A stretch of 64,000 nucleotides of DNA from CBDUEF01 sp018063485 (GCA_037045435.1 JBAOID010000031.1:1-64000), one strand, 5' to 3'; shown: positions 43,318 through 52,376, numbered from the stretch's first letter. The notes: generated by a model from the letters alone, not told the origin. Numbers and translations are program-made.

Positions 43318-43635
43318 CTATCGCACCACAACCTCATCGGCGCGCAGATAGCCCAGCATTGATCGGGCCTGCTGATCCAGCAGATCCATATCCAGATAGC
43401 TGTCCGACAGCCGCTTGGTCAGATTTTCCATCTGATCCAATTGGTTGCGCAGCTCATCCCGCTCGGCCCGCAGGCTTTCGGCTTCGGCGTCAATCTGCAC
43501 TCGGCGAAAGACGCCGAAATCACCCTGCACGGCGGCAAAGGTGAAATATAGGCCGAGTGTGGCCGACAGCGCCATATAGACAAGCCCACCCAAGGGCGGG
43601 CGAGACTGATTCGGTCTGGGATGGATCATGCTCAT
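43318..43635 (-). CDS. ftsB: FtsB/DivIC family septum formation initiator
   Basis: This 105-residue protein starts MSMIHPRPNQSRPPLGGLVY (ATG at 43629 also possible). It has one membrane segment (GLVYMALSATLGLYFTFAAV) followed by a coiled coil (ESLRAERDELRNQLDQMENL). This is the layout of FtsB/DivIC, the linker of the FtsQLB division complex. It lies upstream of pdhA with a 165-base gap, a position usual in Rhodobacterales. Confidence 0.88.
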   Translation of the reverse strand: MSMIHPRPNQSRPPLGGLVYMALSATLGLYFTFAAVQGDFGVFRRVQIDAEAESLRAERDELRNQLDQMENLTKRLSDSYLDMDLLDQQARSMLGYLRADEVVVR

Positions 43636-43756
43636 GTCAACGCCTCAACGTCTGTCCCGCATGGTCGGGGGCAGTTCGCACCTGCATACTGTCACAAACA
43701 AATCAGCTTGTGAATCGGGAAAACGACAATCTTTCAGCCAGTTTGGAGGCGGTGGC

Positions 43757-44326
43757 TCACTTGACCGGAATTTCGCCGTCAAACTGCAGATCGGTCGTGA
43801 AGCTCGCGCTGAAATCTTGACAGCGCTGTTCTTTCCAATCCACCGGACAAAGCCTTGCCGTCACCACGCCCTCAATCTCGCCGTAGCCCGAGGCCGCCCC
43901 CGGTGCCAGTTTCAGCCGCGTGATCTTCAGCCGCCCAGCTTTGCCCTTATTGCTAAGCCGTGGCCCGTCGCGATCTTCATCGCGGTAAATCTCAATCTCG
44001 ACCTCACTGCTTTTACCACGCTTTTTCAGCGCCTTACCCATATCAGCCGAAATCAGCACCCGACCTGTGTCGATCTGGGGTTGACCGGGTGGATAGCCCA
44101 TCAGGCGTAGCGTGACGACGCCGTTGTATTCATTCACCCAAGCCGAGGCATCAAAGGCACCGATGGAAAAATCAAATGTTTCCCAGGCCACCGCCTCTTT
44201 GCCCAGAAACCCCGAAATCTCGCCCATTTTGGGCGGATAACCGGGGCCGCCGTCTTCCATCATCACATCTTGGGCAAACAAGGGGCCAGCACTCAGCGCC
44301 AGCCCCAGCAAAGTCGCCCGGATCAT
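43757..44326 (-). CDS. Hypothetical exported protein
   Basis: This 189-residue intact protein starts MIRATLLGLALSAGPLFAQD, a clear signal peptide with cleavage after FAQ. The mature part looks beta-rich (TFDFSIGAFDASAWVNEYNG, VTLRLMGYPPGQPQIDTGRV). It contains a Cys pair near the C-terminus (ARLCPVDWKEQRCQDFSASF) that could form a disulfide in the periplasm. I recognise no domain. It overlaps the end of fba by four bases, so it is probably co-transcribed with it. Confidence 0.75.
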   Translation of the reverse strand: MIRATLLGLALSAGPLFAQDVMMEDGGPGYPPKMGEISGFLGKEAVAWETFDFSIGAFDASAWVNEYNGVVTLRLMGYPPGQPQIDTGRVLISADMGKALKKRGKSSEVEIEIYRDEDRDGPRLSNKGKAGRLKITRLKLAPGAASGYGEIEGVVTARLCPVDWKEQRCQDFSASFTTDLQFDGEIPVK

Positions 44327-45252
44327 GCGCGGCCCTTGTAAATTTCGACCAGCTTGGCAAGCATCGCCAAAGCATCCTCACGCGGGCGCTGGAACGAATT
44401 GCGCCCGATGATCGAGCCATTGCCGCCGCCATCGCGTATGGCGCGGGCATCATCGTAAACCGCATCGGCCCCCTTGGCTGCGCCGCCCGAAAACACCACA
44501 ATCCGACGGCCCGCAAAAGACGCGGCCATGCAATGCCTCACCCGCGCCGCCTGCGTGGCCACGTCGATTTTTTCCTTCTCGTAAACCTTTTTCGCCTCAG
44601 CCAGCATCAGATGATCGGTGGATAGTTTGATCTTGATGATATGCGCGCCCAAAAGTGCAGCGATCTGCGCCGCATAAGCCGCCACATCAATCGCCGTCTC
44701 GCCGTCCTTGGTCACCGCCTCGCCGCGCGGATAAGACCAGATCACGGTCGCAATCCCCTTGGCCGCCGCCTCTTTGCGCATCTCGCGGATTTCCTCGAAC
44801 ATCTCCAATTGACAATCCGACCCCGGATAGATCGTAAAGCCGATTGCCGCACAGCCCAGCCGCAGCGCATCATCAACGCTCGCCGTCACTGCCTGGTTTT
44901 TGCCCGCCGACTCAGACATCAGCGAATTGGCCGAGTTCACTTTCAGGATCGTCGGGATTTGCCCCGCAAACGTATCCGCCCCGGCCTCCAACATCCCCAA
45001 GGGCGAGGCAAAAGCATTCAGCCCGGCATCAATCGCCAATTGATAATGGTAATGCGGATCATAGCCCGCCGGGTTCACAGCATAATTCCTTGCAGGCCCG
45101 TGCTCGAACCCCTGATCGACCGGCAAGATGATCACCTTGCCGGTGCCGCCCAGCTTGCCCTCCATCAATATCCGCGCCAGATTGCCCTTCACGCCGGGGG
45201 TTTCGCCTTCGTAATTGGCGAGAATCTTCTGAACGGCTTTGGTCGTGCGCAT
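44323..45252 (-). CDS. fbaB: Class I fructose-bisphosphate aldolase (DhnA/FbaB type)
   Basis: This 309-residue intact enzyme starts MRTTKAVQKILANYEGETPG. The DhnA-type aldolase blocks are VIILPVDQGFEHGPARNYAV, LRLGCAAIGFTIYPGSDCQL, and IIKIKLSTDHLMLAEAKKVY, which holds candidate Schiff-base Lys residues. FSGGAAKGADAVYDDARAIR and GGGNGSIIGRNSFQRPREDA form the phosphate-binding C-terminal part. It belongs to a different subfamily from the left-genome aldolase at 20,660-21,694. It lies near pgk, and both act in glycolysis and gluconeogenesis. Confidence 0.94.
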   Translation of the reverse strand: MRTTKAVQKILANYEGETPGVKGNLARILMEGKLGGTGKVIILPVDQGFEHGPARNYAVNPAGYDPHYHYQLAIDAGLNAFASPLGMLEAGADTFAGQIPTILKVNSANSLMSESAGKNQAVTASVDDALRLGCAAIGFTIYPGSDCQLEMFEEIREMRKEAAAKGIATVIWSYPRGEAVTKDGETAIDVAAYAAQIAALLGAHIIKIKLSTDHLMLAEAKKVYEKEKIDVATQAARVRHCMAASFAGRRIVVFSGGAAKGADAVYDDARAIRDGGGNGSIIGRNSFQRPREDALAMLAKLVEIYKGRA

Positions 45253-45336
45253 GGTAATTTCCCTTGAAATTGGCGTGTTGATACAATTGGTAGAAACCTT
45301 GTGCCCAAGGCGCAAGCACGGTTGCGCTAACGCTTG

Positions 45337-46137
45337 TTACCAGCGGCGCTTCAGGAACATCCCGGTGATAAAAGTCACCACCCGGCGCGGCGCGATCCGG
45401 GGCACAAAGGCAAAGATCTTGTTCATTGCGCCGACGACCTTGACGCGCTGGCCGCGTTTCATCGCCTTCCAGCCTGCCAGAGCCACAGAATCGGCCAAGG
45501 GCAGGGGCAGGCGGGTGATCAGGGTTTTGTGTTCGGCCCCATCGGCGGCAAAAAACTCGGTCGCTGTCGCACCAGGGCAAAGCGCCGTCACCGTTACACC
45601 CGTTCCACGCAGCTCTTCTGCCACCGCCTCGGACAGGCTCAGCAAATAGGCTTTGGTTGCGTGATAAACCGCCATATTCGGCCCCGGCAGAAAGCCTGCG
45701 GTCGAGGCCACATTCAGGATGCGCCCCGAGCCATGCGCCGCCATTACCGCCGCTGCGCGCTTCATCAGGATGGTCGCGGCCATGATATTTACCTCAATCG
45801 AGGCAGATTCGCGCACCCATCCCTCCAGATCGGTAAACCGCCCGTTTCGCCCCAGCCCGGCATTGTTGACCAGCACCGCAATCTGCCGCCCTTTGCTTGC
45901 GCGTGCCCAAAGCGATTCGGCCTCTTCGGCGCGGCTCAAATCGGCGGGGATCACCTCGACCTGCACCTGATAGGCCCGCCGCAAACCCTTGGCCAAGGCC
46001 TCCAGCTTGTCTTGCTGGCGCGCCGACAGGATCACGTCATAGCCGTCTTTGGCGGCAATCGTGGCAAACTCCCGTCCCAGCCCCTCAGAGGCGCCGGTGA
46101 CCAGCGCCCACTGCTTGATCAGGGGGGGGGCCATCAA
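45337..46137 (-). CDS. SDR family NAD(P)-dependent oxidoreductase
   Basis: This 266-residue intact protein starts MMAPPLIKQWALVTGASEGL. The short-chain dehydrogenase motifs are TGASEGLG (cofactor loop), VLVNNAGLG, SGRILNVASTAGFLPG with the catalytic Ser, and YHATKAYLL with the YxxxK pair. The C-terminus is basic (PRRVVTFITGMFLKRRW), as in DltE-like classical SDRs. Its start overlaps the pgk stop by four bases. The substrate cannot be told. Confidence 0.92.
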   Translation of the reverse strand: MMAPPLIKQWALVTGASEGLGREFATIAAKDGYDVILSARQQDKLEALAKGLRRAYQVQVEVIPADLSRAEEAESLWARASKGRQIAVLVNNAGLGRNGRFTDLEGWVRESASIEVNIMAATILMKRAAAVMAAHGSGRILNVASTAGFLPGPNMAVYHATKAYLLSLSEAVAEELRGTGVTVTALCPGATATEFFAADGAEHKTLITRLPLPLADSVALAGWKAMKRGQRVKVVGAMNKIFAFVPRIAPRRVVTFITGMFLKRRW

Positions 46138-47312
46138 CCCAAAGCCGCCACGCCGGGCAAGGTTTTACCTTCCATCCATTCAAGGAACGCCCCGCCAGCC
46201 GTTGAAATAAAGGTGAAATCATCTGCTGCCCCGGCCTGATTGAGGGCTGCCACCGTATCCCCGCCGCCCGCCACCGAGATCAACTTGCCCTCGCGCGTCA
46301 GTCTTGCGGCCGCTTTCGCCGCTGCATTGGTGGCCGCATTGAACGGCTCCAGTTCAAATGCCCCCAAAGGCCCGTTCCACAGCATCGTGCGGCAGGTTTC
46401 AAACACCTTTGTCACCTCGGCCACAGTCTGCGGCCCGGCGTCCAGAATCATTGCATCCGCAGGGCAGGCGGTGCTTGCCACGGTTTCATGCGCCGCCCCC
46501 GCCTTGAATTCCCGCGCCACCACCACATCGACGGGCAGGTGGATCACACATCCTGCCGCCTTGGCCTTGGCCAAAATCTCCAATGCCGTCGCGGCCATAT
46601 CGCGCTCGGCCAAGGATTTCCCCACCTCAAGCCCTTGCGCCACAAGGAAAGTATTCGCCATGCCGCCGCCGATCACCAGATGATCAACCTTGCTCACCAG
46701 ATTGCCCAACAGATCCAGCTTGGTGGACACCTTTGCGCCCCCCACCACCGCTACTACGGGGCGAGCAGGGTTGCTCAAAGCCGCCTCCAAAGCCCGCAGC
46801 TCTGCCTCCATCAGCCGCCCGGCGCAGCTTGGCAGCAGATGCGCAACACCTTCGGTTGAGGCATGGGCGCGATGCGCCGCAGAAAAAGCATCATTGCAAA
46901 ACACATCCCCCAACCCGGCCAAAAACTGCGCCATAGCCGGATCATTCGCCTCTTCCCCTGGTGAAAACCGCGTATTTTCCGCCAGAACAACCGCATCCTG
47001 GGGCAGCGCGGCAATCGCCTCGCGGCTTGGGCGCGCCATGAAATGCACCTTGCGCCCCAAGGCCACCTCAAGTGCCGGCTGCACCAGCGACAGACTCATC
47101 TGCGGCACCACCTTGCCCTTGGGCCGGCCGAAATGCGCCAGCAACACCACCTTGGCCCCACGCGCAAGCAGGTCATTCACGCTTGGCACGATCTTCTCGA
47201 TCCGGGTGGCATCGGTAACGATTCCCCCCTCCATCGGCACGTTGATATCCACCCGCAACAGCACGGTTTTCCCTGCCATGGCAATATCGTCAATTGTTTT
47301 CCAAGCCATCAT
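46134..47312 (-). CDS. pgk: Phosphoglycerate kinase (right-genome copy)
   Basis: This 392-residue intact enzyme starts MMAWKTIDDIAMAGKTVLLR. It has RVDINVPMEGGIVTDATRIE, LAHFGRPKGKVVPQMSLSLV, AVVGGAKVSTKLDLLGNLVS, VIGGGMANTFLVAQGLEVGK and the ATP loop VAGGGDTVAALNQAGAADDF. It ends KTLPGVAALG. It is a second full-length pgk in this window, on the opposite strand and in a different neighbourhood from the one at 19,460. The gap to the divergent ppiB gene is 119 bases. Confidence 0.97.
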   Translation of the reverse strand: MMAWKTIDDIAMAGKTVLLRVDINVPMEGGIVTDATRIEKIVPSVNDLLARGAKVVLLAHFGRPKGKVVPQMSLSLVQPALEVALGRKVHFMARPSREAIAALPQDAVVLAENTRFSPGEEANDPAMAQFLAGLGDVFCNDAFSAAHRAHASTEGVAHLLPSCAGRLMEAELRALEAALSNPARPVVAVVGGAKVSTKLDLLGNLVSKVDHLVIGGGMANTFLVAQGLEVGKSLAERDMAATALEILAKAKAAGCVIHLPVDVVVAREFKAGAAHETVASTACPADAMILDAGPQTVAEVTKVFETCRTMLWNGPLGAFELEPFNAATNAAAKAAARLTREGKLISVAGGGDTVAALNQAGAADDFTFISTAGGAFLEWMEGKTLPGVAALG

Positions 47313-47431
47313 GCCCTCCTGAACCGCTGCTCACTGTTTCCGCCGATATCACCGCCTCGTCAACTGTTTGCCCTTCCCCTTCGCTGCCATGATCACTAAG
47401 TTCCGCCCATCAAAACCAAAGGATCAGGCAA

Positions 47432-47941
47432 ATGGCCGATATCAAAGACCCGGAAAACACCATCATCATCACCCTCAAAGGCGGCGAGGTTGTCATCGAG
47501 ATGCTGGCAGATATCGCTCCCAAACATGTCGAGCGCATGAAGACTCTGGCCCGCGCCAAAGCCTATGACAATGTCTGCTTTCACCGCGTGATCGACGGCT
47601 TCATGGCGCAAACCGGCGATGTCGCCAATGGCAATATGGAAAGCGATTTCAACCTGCGCAAAGCGGGCACCGGCGGCTCGGAGCATCCCGACCTTGCGGC
47701 CGAGTTTTCCGGCATCCCGCATGATCGTGGCACCATCGGTGCGGCGCGTTCGCAAAACCCGAACTCGGCCAATTCACAATTCTTCATCAATTTCAGTGAC
47801 AACCACTTCCTGAACCGCCAATACACGGTTTATGGCCGGGTGATCTCGGGGATGGAGCATGTCGATGCGATCACCAAGGGCGAGCCTCCGGCAAACCCGG
47901 ATCGCATGATCACTGTCCGGGTGGCTGCCGATGTTCAATAA
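47432..47941 (+). CDS. ppiB: Cytoplasmic peptidyl-prolyl cis-trans isomerase (cyclophilin)
   Basis: This 169-residue protein starts MADIKDPENTIIITLKGGEV and lacks a signal peptide. The cyclophilin core is FHRVIDGFMAQTGDVANGNM (catalytic Arg in FHRVI and the Gln in AQTGD), GTIGAARSQNPNSANSQFFI and LNRQYTVYGRVISGMEHVDA. It overlaps the start of a second, exported cyclophilin by 11 bases. Confidence 0.95.
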   Translation: MADIKDPENTIIITLKGGEVVIEMLADIAPKHVERMKTLARAKAYDNVCFHRVIDGFMAQTGDVANGNMESDFNLRKAGTGGSEHPDLAAEFSGIPHDRGTIGAARSQNPNSANSQFFINFSDNHFLNRQYTVYGRVISGMEHVDAITKGEPPANPDRMITVRVAADVQ

Positions 47942-48485
47942 ACTTGTCCTCGCAGCCCTGCTGCTCACCGCCGCTCCCGCATTTGCCGAAGGCGACGGCC
48001 CGGGGCCGAACCTGATCATCGAAGTGGCCGGCGCCGCCAAGGGCGAGATCGTCATTGATCTCGATGCCAAGAACGCACCCAAACATGCGGCGCAGATTGT
48101 GGCCTTGGCCGAATCCGGTGCCTATGACAACGTGATCTTCCACCGGGTGATCGACGGTTTCATGGCGCAAACCGGCGATGTGCAATTCGGCAAGAAAGGC
48201 GGCGATACGTCGCGCGCAGGCTCGGGCGGCTCGGATATGGCCGATCTTCCCGCCGAGTTTTCCCAAGTGCCGTTTGAACGTGGTACAGTAGGAATGGCGC
48301 GCGCCAATGATCCAAATTCGGCCAACAGCCAGTTTTTCATCATGTTCGCGCCGGGTGATTTCCTGAACGGCCAATATACGGTCATCGGCAAGGTGATCAA
48401 AGGCATGGATGTGGTGGATGCTATCGCCAAGGGCGAGCCGCCTGCGGAGCCCGATGTCATGGTGAAAGTCACCGTCCAGGAATGA
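47931..48485 (+). CDS. Exported peptidyl-prolyl cis-trans isomerase (cyclophilin)
   Basis: This 184-residue protein starts MFNKLVLAALLLTAAPAFAE, a signal peptide with cleavage after FAE or AFA. The cyclophilin core closely parallels that of the upstream gene: FHRVIDGFMAQTGDVQFGKK, GTVGMARANDPNSANSQFFI and LNGQYTVIGKVIKGMDVVDA. A cytosolic and a periplasmic isomerase are thus encoded as an overlapping pair, the result of a tandem duplication with gain or loss of the leader. Confidence 0.94.
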   Translation: MFNKLVLAALLLTAAPAFAEGDGPGPNLIIEVAGAAKGEIVIDLDAKNAPKHAAQIVALAESGAYDNVIFHRVIDGFMAQTGDVQFGKKGGDTSRAGSGGSDMADLPAEFSQVPFERGTVGMARANDPNSANSQFFIMFAPGDFLNGQYTVIGKVIKGMDVVDAIAKGEPPAEPDVMVKVTVQE

Positions 48486-48492
48486 CCCTATT

Positions 48493-48514
48493 GGTCGGGG
48501 GCAGGCCCCCGACC
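48493..48514. repeat. Perfect palindrome, copy 1 (likely terminator stem)
   Basis: GGTCGGGGGC and GCCCCCGACC pair as a perfect 10-bp stem with a two-base loop, nine bases after the exported cyclophilin stop. A near-identical element follows at 48542-48561. The T-run is weak (CTCTTAAT), so it may act as a transcript-stabilising or REP-like element rather than a strong terminator. Confidence 0.6.
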
Positions 48515-48541
48515 TCTTAATCCCGAATGATCAACCTCGCA

Positions 48542-48561
48542 GGTCGGGGCAGGCCCCCGAC
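48542..48561. repeat. Near-identical palindrome, copy 2
   Basis: GGTCGGGGCAGGCCCCCGAC repeats the copy-1 element with one G fewer. It lies six bases past the tyrS stop, on the opposite strand. The two copies face the converging ppi and tyrS genes, which suits transcription ending from both sides. Confidence 0.6.
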
Positions 48562-48566
48562 TCACT

Positions 48567-49817
48567 TCACCCCATTTCCACGATCGCATGACGCTTTTTG
48601 CCTGCCGTCAGCTTCAACGGCTCGGCCAACTGACTCGGGTGCAGCTTTGCCCCCGCATCCAGCACCAGCTCATCATTCACCCGCGCGCCGCCTTCCAGAA
48701 TCAACCGCTTGGCATCCTTGCCAGAGGCGGCCAACCCTGCGCGCACGAACAACTGTGCCATGGTGACGCCTGCGTTGATCTCCTCCACCGAAACGCTCAC
48801 CCGTGGCAGATCATCGCCAACACCGCCGCGCTCAAACACCTCATGCGCCGTAGCTTCTGCCGCCGCAGCCGCCTCGCGGCCGTGCAACAGCGTTGTCACC
48901 TCATTGGCCAGCCGGATTTTCGCCGCATTGATCTCGGCTCCCTCCAGAGCACCCAGGCGCTCACAGTCCTCAATCGGCAATTCGGTGTAAAGCTTCAGGA
49001 ACCGCCCCACATCGGCATCGGTGGTATTCCTCCAGAACTGCCAGAACTCATAGGGCGAGAACATGTCGCCATTCAGCCAAACCGCGCCCGATTGCGATTT
49101 TCCCATCTTCTTGCCGTCAGAAGTGGTGAGCAAGGGTGAGGTCAGCCCATACACCTCATGGTCGATCACCCGGCGCGTCAGATCCACCCCGTTGACGATA
49201 TTGCCCCATTGATCCGACCCGCCCATCTGCACAAGGCAACCATAGCGGCGGTTCAACTCAAGGAAATCATAAGCCTGCAAAATCATGTAGTTGAACTCAA
49301 GAAAGCTCAAGGATTGCTCCCGGTCCAGCCGTGATTTGACGCTCTCAAACGACAGCATGCGGTTCACCGAGAAATGCCGCCCGATGTCGCGCAGAAACCC
49401 CAGATAGTTCAACCCGTCCAGCCATTCGGCATTATTGACCATCACCGCATCATTGGCCCCATCGCCGAAAGTCACATAGGGCGAAAACGCCCGCTTGATC
49501 CCGGCGATATTGTCGTCAATCTGCGCATTGGTCAGCAGAGGCCGCTCATCGGCGCGAAACGACGGATCGCCCACCTTGGTCGTGCCACCGCCCATCAGCA
49601 CAATCGGCTTGCCGCCGCATTTCTGCAACCAGCGCAGCATCATGATCTGGATCAGGCTGCCCACATGCAGTGACTTCGCCGTCGCATCAAAGCCGATATA
49701 GCCCGGCACCACCCCTTTGGCAAAAGCCTCGTCAAGCGCCTGATAATCCGTGCAATCGGCCAGAAAGCCGCGGGTCATCATCACGCGCATGAAATCAGAT
49801 TTCGGATGGTAGGTCAT
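48567..49817 (-). CDS. tyrS: Tyrosyl-tRNA synthetase
   Basis: This 416-residue intact enzyme starts MTYHPKSDFMRVMMTRGFLA. The class I signature is HVGSLIQIMMLRWLQKCGG (HIGH-like) and the KMSKS loop is DGKKMGKSQSGAVWLNG. LVQMGGSDQWGNIVNGVDLT is the tyrosine-binding block. The C-terminal S4-like RNA-binding domain begins near ASGKDAKRLILEGGARVNDE. The ATG is two bases from the divergently oriented anmK upstream region. Confidence 0.97.
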   Translation of the reverse strand: MTYHPKSDFMRVMMTRGFLADCTDYQALDEAFAKGVVPGYIGFDATAKSLHVGSLIQIMMLRWLQKCGGKPIVLMGGGTTKVGDPSFRADERPLLTNAQIDDNIAGIKRAFSPYVTFGDGANDAVMVNNAEWLDGLNYLGFLRDIGRHFSVNRMLSFESVKSRLDREQSLSFLEFNYMILQAYDFLELNRRYGCLVQMGGSDQWGNIVNGVDLTRRVIDHEVYGLTSPLLTTSDGKKMGKSQSGAVWLNGDMFSPYEFWQFWRNTTDADVGRFLKLYTELPIEDCERLGALEGAEINAAKIRLANEVTTLLHGREAAAAAEATAHEVFERGGVGDDLPRVSVSVEEINAGVTMAQLFVRAGLAASGKDAKRLILEGGARVNDELVLDAGAKLHPSQLAEPLKLTAGKKRHAIVEMG

Positions 49818-49875
49818 GGCACACTCATGCTTTAAGGGTGGTCAGGGTATAGCGGGCAGGGCAGGGAAGGGAAAG

Positions 49876-50964
49876 ATGGTGAAACGCGCGCCACTTTGGG
49901 TTTTGGGCACGATGTCGGGCACTTCGCTTGATGGCGTCGATGCCGCCATGCTGCGCAGCGATGGCCTTGAGATCCTTGAATTTGGTCCCCATGCCTACCG
50001 CCCCTATACCGCAGCCGAGCAAACCACCATCCGCGCGGCTTTCGGCCAATGGCCGGGCGACCCGGATGTCGCCGCCGCCGCCGAAGTTGTGGAAACCGCC
50101 CATGCCGAGCTGATGGAGCGCTTCTCCGGTGTCGATCTGATCGGCTTTCACGGCCAGACCCTCGCGCATGATCCCGCCAACCGGCGCAGCCATCAGGCAG
50201 GCAACGGCGCCCTGCTGGCCGAGGCTTTGGGCAAGCCCGTGGTCTGGGATTTCCGCTCGAGCGATATCGAGTTGGGCGGGCAGGGCGCGCCCTTGGCCCC
50301 GTTTTTCCACCATGCCTGCGCGCGCTGGATCAAGGCCAGCGCGCCGCTGGCGATCCTCAACCTTGGCGGCGTCGGCAACCTGACATGGATTGATCCCGGC
50401 CAATCTGAACAGGCTCTCCTCGCCTTTGACACCGGCCCGGCCAATGCGCCGATCAATGACATGATGCAGATCCGCCTGCAAAAACCTTGTGATGAGGGCG
50501 GCGCACTCGCTGCCACCGGCGTGCCAGATCAGTCTCTCGCGCAATCCTTCCTGCACCAGCCCTATTTCCACAAGATCCCGCCGAAATCGCTTGACCGCGA
50601 TGCTTTCACCAAATTCCTGCGCAAAACCCACCGGCTCTCCAACGCCGATGCAGCCGCCACCCTCACCGCCATCGCCGCCGCCTGTGTCGCCAAAGGAGCC
50701 GAGCATTTCCCAAGCCCGATCACCCGTCTGCTGGTCACCGGGGGCGGGCGTCTCAATGCCACGCTGATGCGCGAACTTTCCACCCGGATGCCCTGCAAGG
50801 TCGACCCCATCGAATCCGCAGGTCTCAACGGTGATATGCTGGAGGCGCAGGCCTTCGCCTATCTCGCCGCCCGCGTGCTCTACGGCTTGCCCACCTCCGC
50901 CCCCGGCACCACCGGCGTTCCCACAACGGTTGGCGGTGGCCAGATCAGCCGCCCCGATCCCTAA
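49876..50964 (+). CDS. anmK: Anhydro-N-acetylmuramic acid kinase
   Basis: AnmK phosphorylates anhydro-MurNAc during peptidoglycan recycling. I take the ATG at 49876 (MVKRAPLWVLGTMSGTSLDG, with ATP-binding TMSGTSLDGVD). An in-frame start at 49816 would add 20 residues lacking family character. Other blocks are LIGFHGQTLAHDPANRRSHQ, NLGGVGNLTWIDPGQSEQAL, FDTGPANAPINDMMQ and LLVTGGGRLNATLMRELSTR. The protein is 362 residues and intact. It is divergent from tyrS, a frequent arrangement in Rhodobacterales. Confidence 0.95.
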   Translation: MVKRAPLWVLGTMSGTSLDGVDAAMLRSDGLEILEFGPHAYRPYTAAEQTTIRAAFGQWPGDPDVAAAAEVVETAHAELMERFSGVDLIGFHGQTLAHDPANRRSHQAGNGALLAEALGKPVVWDFRSSDIELGGQGAPLAPFFHHACARWIKASAPLAILNLGGVGNLTWIDPGQSEQALLAFDTGPANAPINDMMQIRLQKPCDEGGALAATGVPDQSLAQSFLHQPYFHKIPPKSLDRDAFTKFLRKTHRLSNADAAATLTAIAAACVAKGAEHFPSPITRLLVTGGGRLNATLMRELSTRMPCKVDPIESAGLNGDMLEAQAFAYLAARVLYGLPTSAPGTTGVPTTVGGGQISRPDP

Positions 50965-51068
50965 ACTTTAGTTCAAATTTTTCATCTGTCTGAAAATATT
51001 CCCACAGGGGAAAGGCTGCATCTTGCAGCCTTGGGGGTGTGAAACCCCCACAGCCGCTGCAAGCGGCT

Positions 51069-51966
51069 TCATGCCGGCGTGCGGCGCAGCAAAGACCATG
51101 TGTAGACCAGCAACGCTGCCCAGATCATTGGAAAGGCAATCATCTGCGCCTTACCAAACGGCTCGCCAAAACACAAACACCGCCGTCAGAAAAATCATCG
51201 TCGGCGCGATATATTGCAAAATCCCGATGGTCGACAGCCGCAACATCTTGGCCCCATTGGCATAAAGCATCAACGGCACTGCTGTCACAATGCCAGTGCC
51301 GGCCAGAAGCCAGTTATCCCAGGCATTGCCCATCATGAAATGCCCATCCCCCTGCCAAACATGCCACCCTACCAATCCTAGTGCAAAGGGCACCATAATC
51401 AGCACTTCCAGGAAAAAGCCCTGGTTCGGTCCAATCGGCAATTGCTTTTTCAACAGCGCATAAAACCCCCAGCTCAATGTCAGTCCCAGCGCCACCCAAG
51501 GCACCGAACCGTTTTCCACCGTCAGGATCACCACCGCCAGAAAGGCCAGCGCAATTGCTGCCAGCTGCATCCGGCTCAATTTCTCTCCCAGCGCCAAAGC
51601 GCCGACCAATATCGAAAACAGCGGATTGATATAATAGCCCAAGGCCGTGTCCAGCGCATGGCCCGCACCAATTGCCCAAACGTAAATACCCCAATTGATC
51701 GAGATCAGCGCCGCCGTCATCGCGGCCATACCGATCATGCGCGGATTGCGGATGGCCGCCCTCAGATCATTTGTGCGCCCCAGCCAGACCAGAATTGCCC
51801 CTGCCACCGGTACTGACCACAAAACCCTGTGTGCGATCACCTCGGCAGGCGACACATGCGCCAGCGCCTTCATATAGATCGGCAGGAACCCCCACACAAA
51901 ATAGGCGGCAATCGCAAAGGCCAGGCCTTTTGGTGAATCATCGTTGGCTCGGGGTTTCGTGCTCAT
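51069..51966 (-). CDS. rarD: EamA-family transporter RarD (one frame break near the C-terminus)
   Basis: This is a ten-helix drug/metabolite transporter of the RarD type. It starts MSTKPRANDDSPKGLAFAIA at 51966. AYFVWGFLPIYMKALAHVSP and EVIAHRVLWSVPVAGAILVW are family hallmarks, and NWGIYVWAIGAGHALDTALG marks the second repeat. Near 51,170 one base must be removed (GTG-T-TTT) to continue from TAVFVFGEPFGKAQ to the natural end LLRRTPA with TGA at 51069-51071. The substrate is unknown; chloramphenicol resistance has been linked to some family members. Confidence 0.9.
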
Positions 51967-51975
51967 GGAGCCTCC

Positions 51976-52313
51976 CTATCCCGGTGCCGATGCCCACACC
52001 ATGTCCAACTTGTATCCCTCACAAATCCGCGTCAGATCGTCGCGCGGAAAGGCGGCATGACCTGTGGCCGCTTTCAACCACACAGGGGCAAGGGGCGCCT
52101 TATGGGTGGCTTCATGTTCCGGTGTGAAATAAGACACGATCAGCGCGTTTGCCGCCGAAATTGCGCGCAGATACAAGGCCAGATGCAGCAGGCCCGCTTC
52201 GATCCGAAGGCGCTCCTGGCGCTGGAACCACAGCCGCCCTCCGCAGGTTTAGCCACCTGAGCAGCCGAAAAAACCAACGCCCCTTGCGCCGACATCCCGC
52301 TTTCCCACGCCAT
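51976..52313 (-). CDS. Small hypothetical protein between rarD and eno (frame-broken)
   Basis: Starting at 52313 (MAWESGMSAQGALVFSAAQV) and removing two bases near 52,240-52,255, the frame continues RLWFQRQERLRIEAGLLHLA and LYLRAISAANALIVSYFTPE, and ends DLTRICEGYKLDMVWASAPG at 51976. It is about 110 residues, with neither signal peptide nor clear membrane segment, and I recognise no family. The long coherent C-terminal part and the position nine bases upstream of rarD in the same direction support it. Confidence 0.55.
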
Positions 52314-52376
52314 ATCTTTCGCATATGTTTCGCGGCAATCGCAAAAAATCGGCGTTAACCTTTTGAGTCGGCCGCC

